Assembly (NCBI GenBank): GCA_964011275.1
Contig: CAXGOB010000070.1
Location: 1 to 25,590 of the forward strand
Source of the DNA: UBA7328 sp002471345
GTDB lineage: Bacteria > Bacteroidota > Bacteroidia > Chitinophagales > Saprospiraceae
Direction of reading: 5' to 3'
DNA: 25,590 nt
Shown here piece after piece: positions 24,328-25,590 of this stretch. Made by a program: the position numbers and the translations under genes. The number at the start of each line of letters is the position of its first letter. The stretch's first letter is position 1. The notes below the pieces were generated by a model, which saw only the letters and a list, made by a program, of their open reading frames with translations, did no database searches and had not been told where the DNA came from.

Positions 24328-25590
24328 TTAATTGCGTTTTTGTGTGAGGTAAGAGAGCTGAAGAGAAGCTTGATTGAACAAGTTGATTTGTTCCAAATTT
24401 CGTTTTTTATCATCTAAGTTTTGTTGGTGAATTCTGTTGAAATCTAAAATGTCAATTTCACCTTTCTCGTATTGCAGTGTTACAAGTCTTTCTATCTCGA
24501 TTTGATAAGTCACTGAATTTTGAGCATATGAATTCAGGTAATTCTGGGTGATAGCAATATTGTTTCTCAACCTATCAATTTTACCTAAATACTTTTCTTC
24601 TAATGCAGCTTTATTAATATCTAATTGGTTCATTTCAATGTCTGTTTGCAATTTTTGATATTTGACTATTCTTCTATCTAGAGGTATTCCAATTCTAAGC
24701 GAAACGCCTTGAAATCCAATATCTTTTTCTAATGATTGCATGAAATAGCCCAAATGGATATCGGGTAATTTTGACTGTTGTTGAACAAGAGCCAATTGAG
24801 CATCTAGAGCATTTTTTTTCAATCTAAAGGTTTCCAAATAAAGGCTTCTTTCTTTTTCAAATTCTTCATCAATATCCATTTCTATCTTAGTGAGATCATG
24901 TGGAATAAGATTGGCCTCTGAAGACAATTCGGCCAATTCAATAAGCATGGATTTTGTCCTTTGTGAATTTTGGCTTTGGATTAATTCTGATTGTTGAAGA
25001 TTCTCAAGTTCATTCTTGAAAAGAACTACATCTAAACCACTAGTTTCCCCTACTTCATATCGGAGGTTTGTCACGGCAAGAGCTGACTCATATTTTACCA
25101 ATATGAAATTCATCAGATTTAGCTTTGCTTCTTCGTATAACCACTCATGGTAGGCTTTCCCGAGAGAATATTTAAGTTCATTTGCTAATAATAGCTTTTC
25201 AAATCCTATTTTATCTATTTCAGTTTCTATTGGTTTTCTTTTGGCATTTTTATTAAAGAAATGATTTAGATTTTGATTTACTCCAAAAAAATGATCGTAC
25301 CCACTATAATTAATTTGTCCTCCTTGATATTCTATTTCAACAGGAGACCATTGAGCAATCTTTTTGAAATTCAAGGCGTGTTTTTCTAATTCTAAATCCT
25401 GAATCTTTAGTGAAGAATGATTTTCTAAAACATGATGATATAGTTCCTCAAAAGAATTGATGGATTGTGCTTGAGATTGGAAGGCTACACAAATAAAAAG
25501 TATTAGCATTAAGCTCTTAGCAAGAAATTTCTTTTTATAGAATAGATAGTACAATGCCGGCAAGATTAAAAGAGTAAGCATGGTAGAGGA
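24328..25590 (-). CDS. C-terminal part of a CzcA-TolC fusion efflux protein (cut by window edge)
   Basis: The frame is open to the right edge, where it reads SSTMLTLLILPALYYLFYKKK, the typical last helix of a CusA/CzcA heavy-metal RND pump, so the internal ATG at 25581 is not the real start. A second hydrophobic stretch follows (KSLMLILFICVAF, then QSQAQS), with a good signal-peptidase-I site, and then about 375 residues of a TolC-like outer-membrane channel (long amphipathic helices; HHVLENHSSLKIQDLELEK near the start and EKGEIDILDFNRIHQQ near the end). Bacteroidota often encode CzcA and the TolC-like part as one chain of about 1400 residues. With the adaptor it would form a tripartite exporter, probably of metal cations. 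The N-terminal ~1000 residues lie outside the window. Confidence 0.85.
   Translation of the reverse strand, partial: SSTMLTLLILPALYYLFYKKKFLAKSLMLILFICVAFQSQAQSINSFEELYHHVLENHSSLKIQDLELEKHALNFKKIAQWSPVEIEYQGGQINYSGYDHFFGVNQNLNHFFNKNAKRKPIETEIDKIGFEKLLLANELKYSLGKAYHEWLYEEAKLNLMNFILVKYESALAVTNLRYEVGETSGLDVVLFKNELENLQQSELIQSQNSQRTKSMLIELAELSSEANLIPHDLTKIEMDIDEEFEKERSLYLETFRLKKNALDAQLALVQQQSKLPDIHLGYFMQSLEKDIGFQGVSLRIGIPLDRRIVKYQKLQTDIEMNQLDINKAALEEKYLGKIDRLRNNIAITQNYLNSYAQNSVTYQIEIERLVTLQYEKGEIDILDFNRIHQQNLDDKKRNLEQINLFNQASLQLSYLTQKRN

Noticed and set aside
1..25590. CRISPR arrays, insertion sequences, integrases, tRNA or rRNA genes.
   Set aside because: I saw no regularly spaced repeats, transposase or integrase motifs, terminal inverted repeats or cloverleaf-like sequence in the gaps, so none is reported.

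Overview
The window reads as a chromosomal segment from a member of the Bacteroidota. It is AT-rich. The lineage markers are a CzcA-type pump fused to a TolC-like domain, a SusD C-terminal tail, a 7TM-type AraC regulator, a secreted DUF4412-like protein, and translation starts without clear Shine-Dalgarno sites. The assignment rests on gene content only; no rRNA or tRNA gene is present.

Left part (1-8900), mostly housekeeping: a complete smc gene on the plus strand converges with a NarL/FixJ-type response regulator. A gap of about 700 bases follows and holds one strong hairpin. Next is a tight plus-strand group: the ribosome-assembly GTPase EngB/YsxC, a long glycerolipid acyltransferase starting at TTG inside engB, and a DEDDh exonuclease starting at GTG. 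A methionine-rich secreted protein with a good terminator closes this part.

Middle (8900-13250), minus strand: a broken gene joining an NTF2/lumazine-binding-like domain to a PQQ-type sugar dehydrogenase (one in-frame stop and one frameshift), a membrane-anchored AraC-family regulator, a CPA1-type Na+/H+ antiporter, and a short ORF that ends like a SusD protein.

Core (13256-18944), minus strand: the most unusual part. One run of genes carries three Rieske [2Fe-2S] domains, each joined to a different partner: a glutamate-synthase-type FMN/3Fe-4S domain (now split from its Rieske domain by an in-frame TAA), a ferric-reductase-like heme membrane domain with a cysteine-rich tail, and a pyruvate-oxidase/acetolactate-synthase-like ThDP enzyme. 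A 31-residue one-helix protein sits between the first two. I infer a membrane-linked electron-transfer module in which soluble oxidoreductases exchange electrons with a heme b protein through matched Rieske domains. Substrates cannot be told from sequence.

Right part (19100-25590): an AlkB-like dioxygenase, a DASS/CitT-type carboxylate transporter divergent from an alkyl-DHAP-synthase-like flavoprotein, then a metal-efflux-type membrane-fusion lipoprotein and the C-terminal end of a CzcA-TolC fusion cut by the window edge.

Two separate in-frame ochre stops, one homopolymer frameshift and one gene tail lie between 9.8 and 18.6 kb. This points either to real gene decay or to assembly errors, and it should be resolved before the core operon is interpreted.
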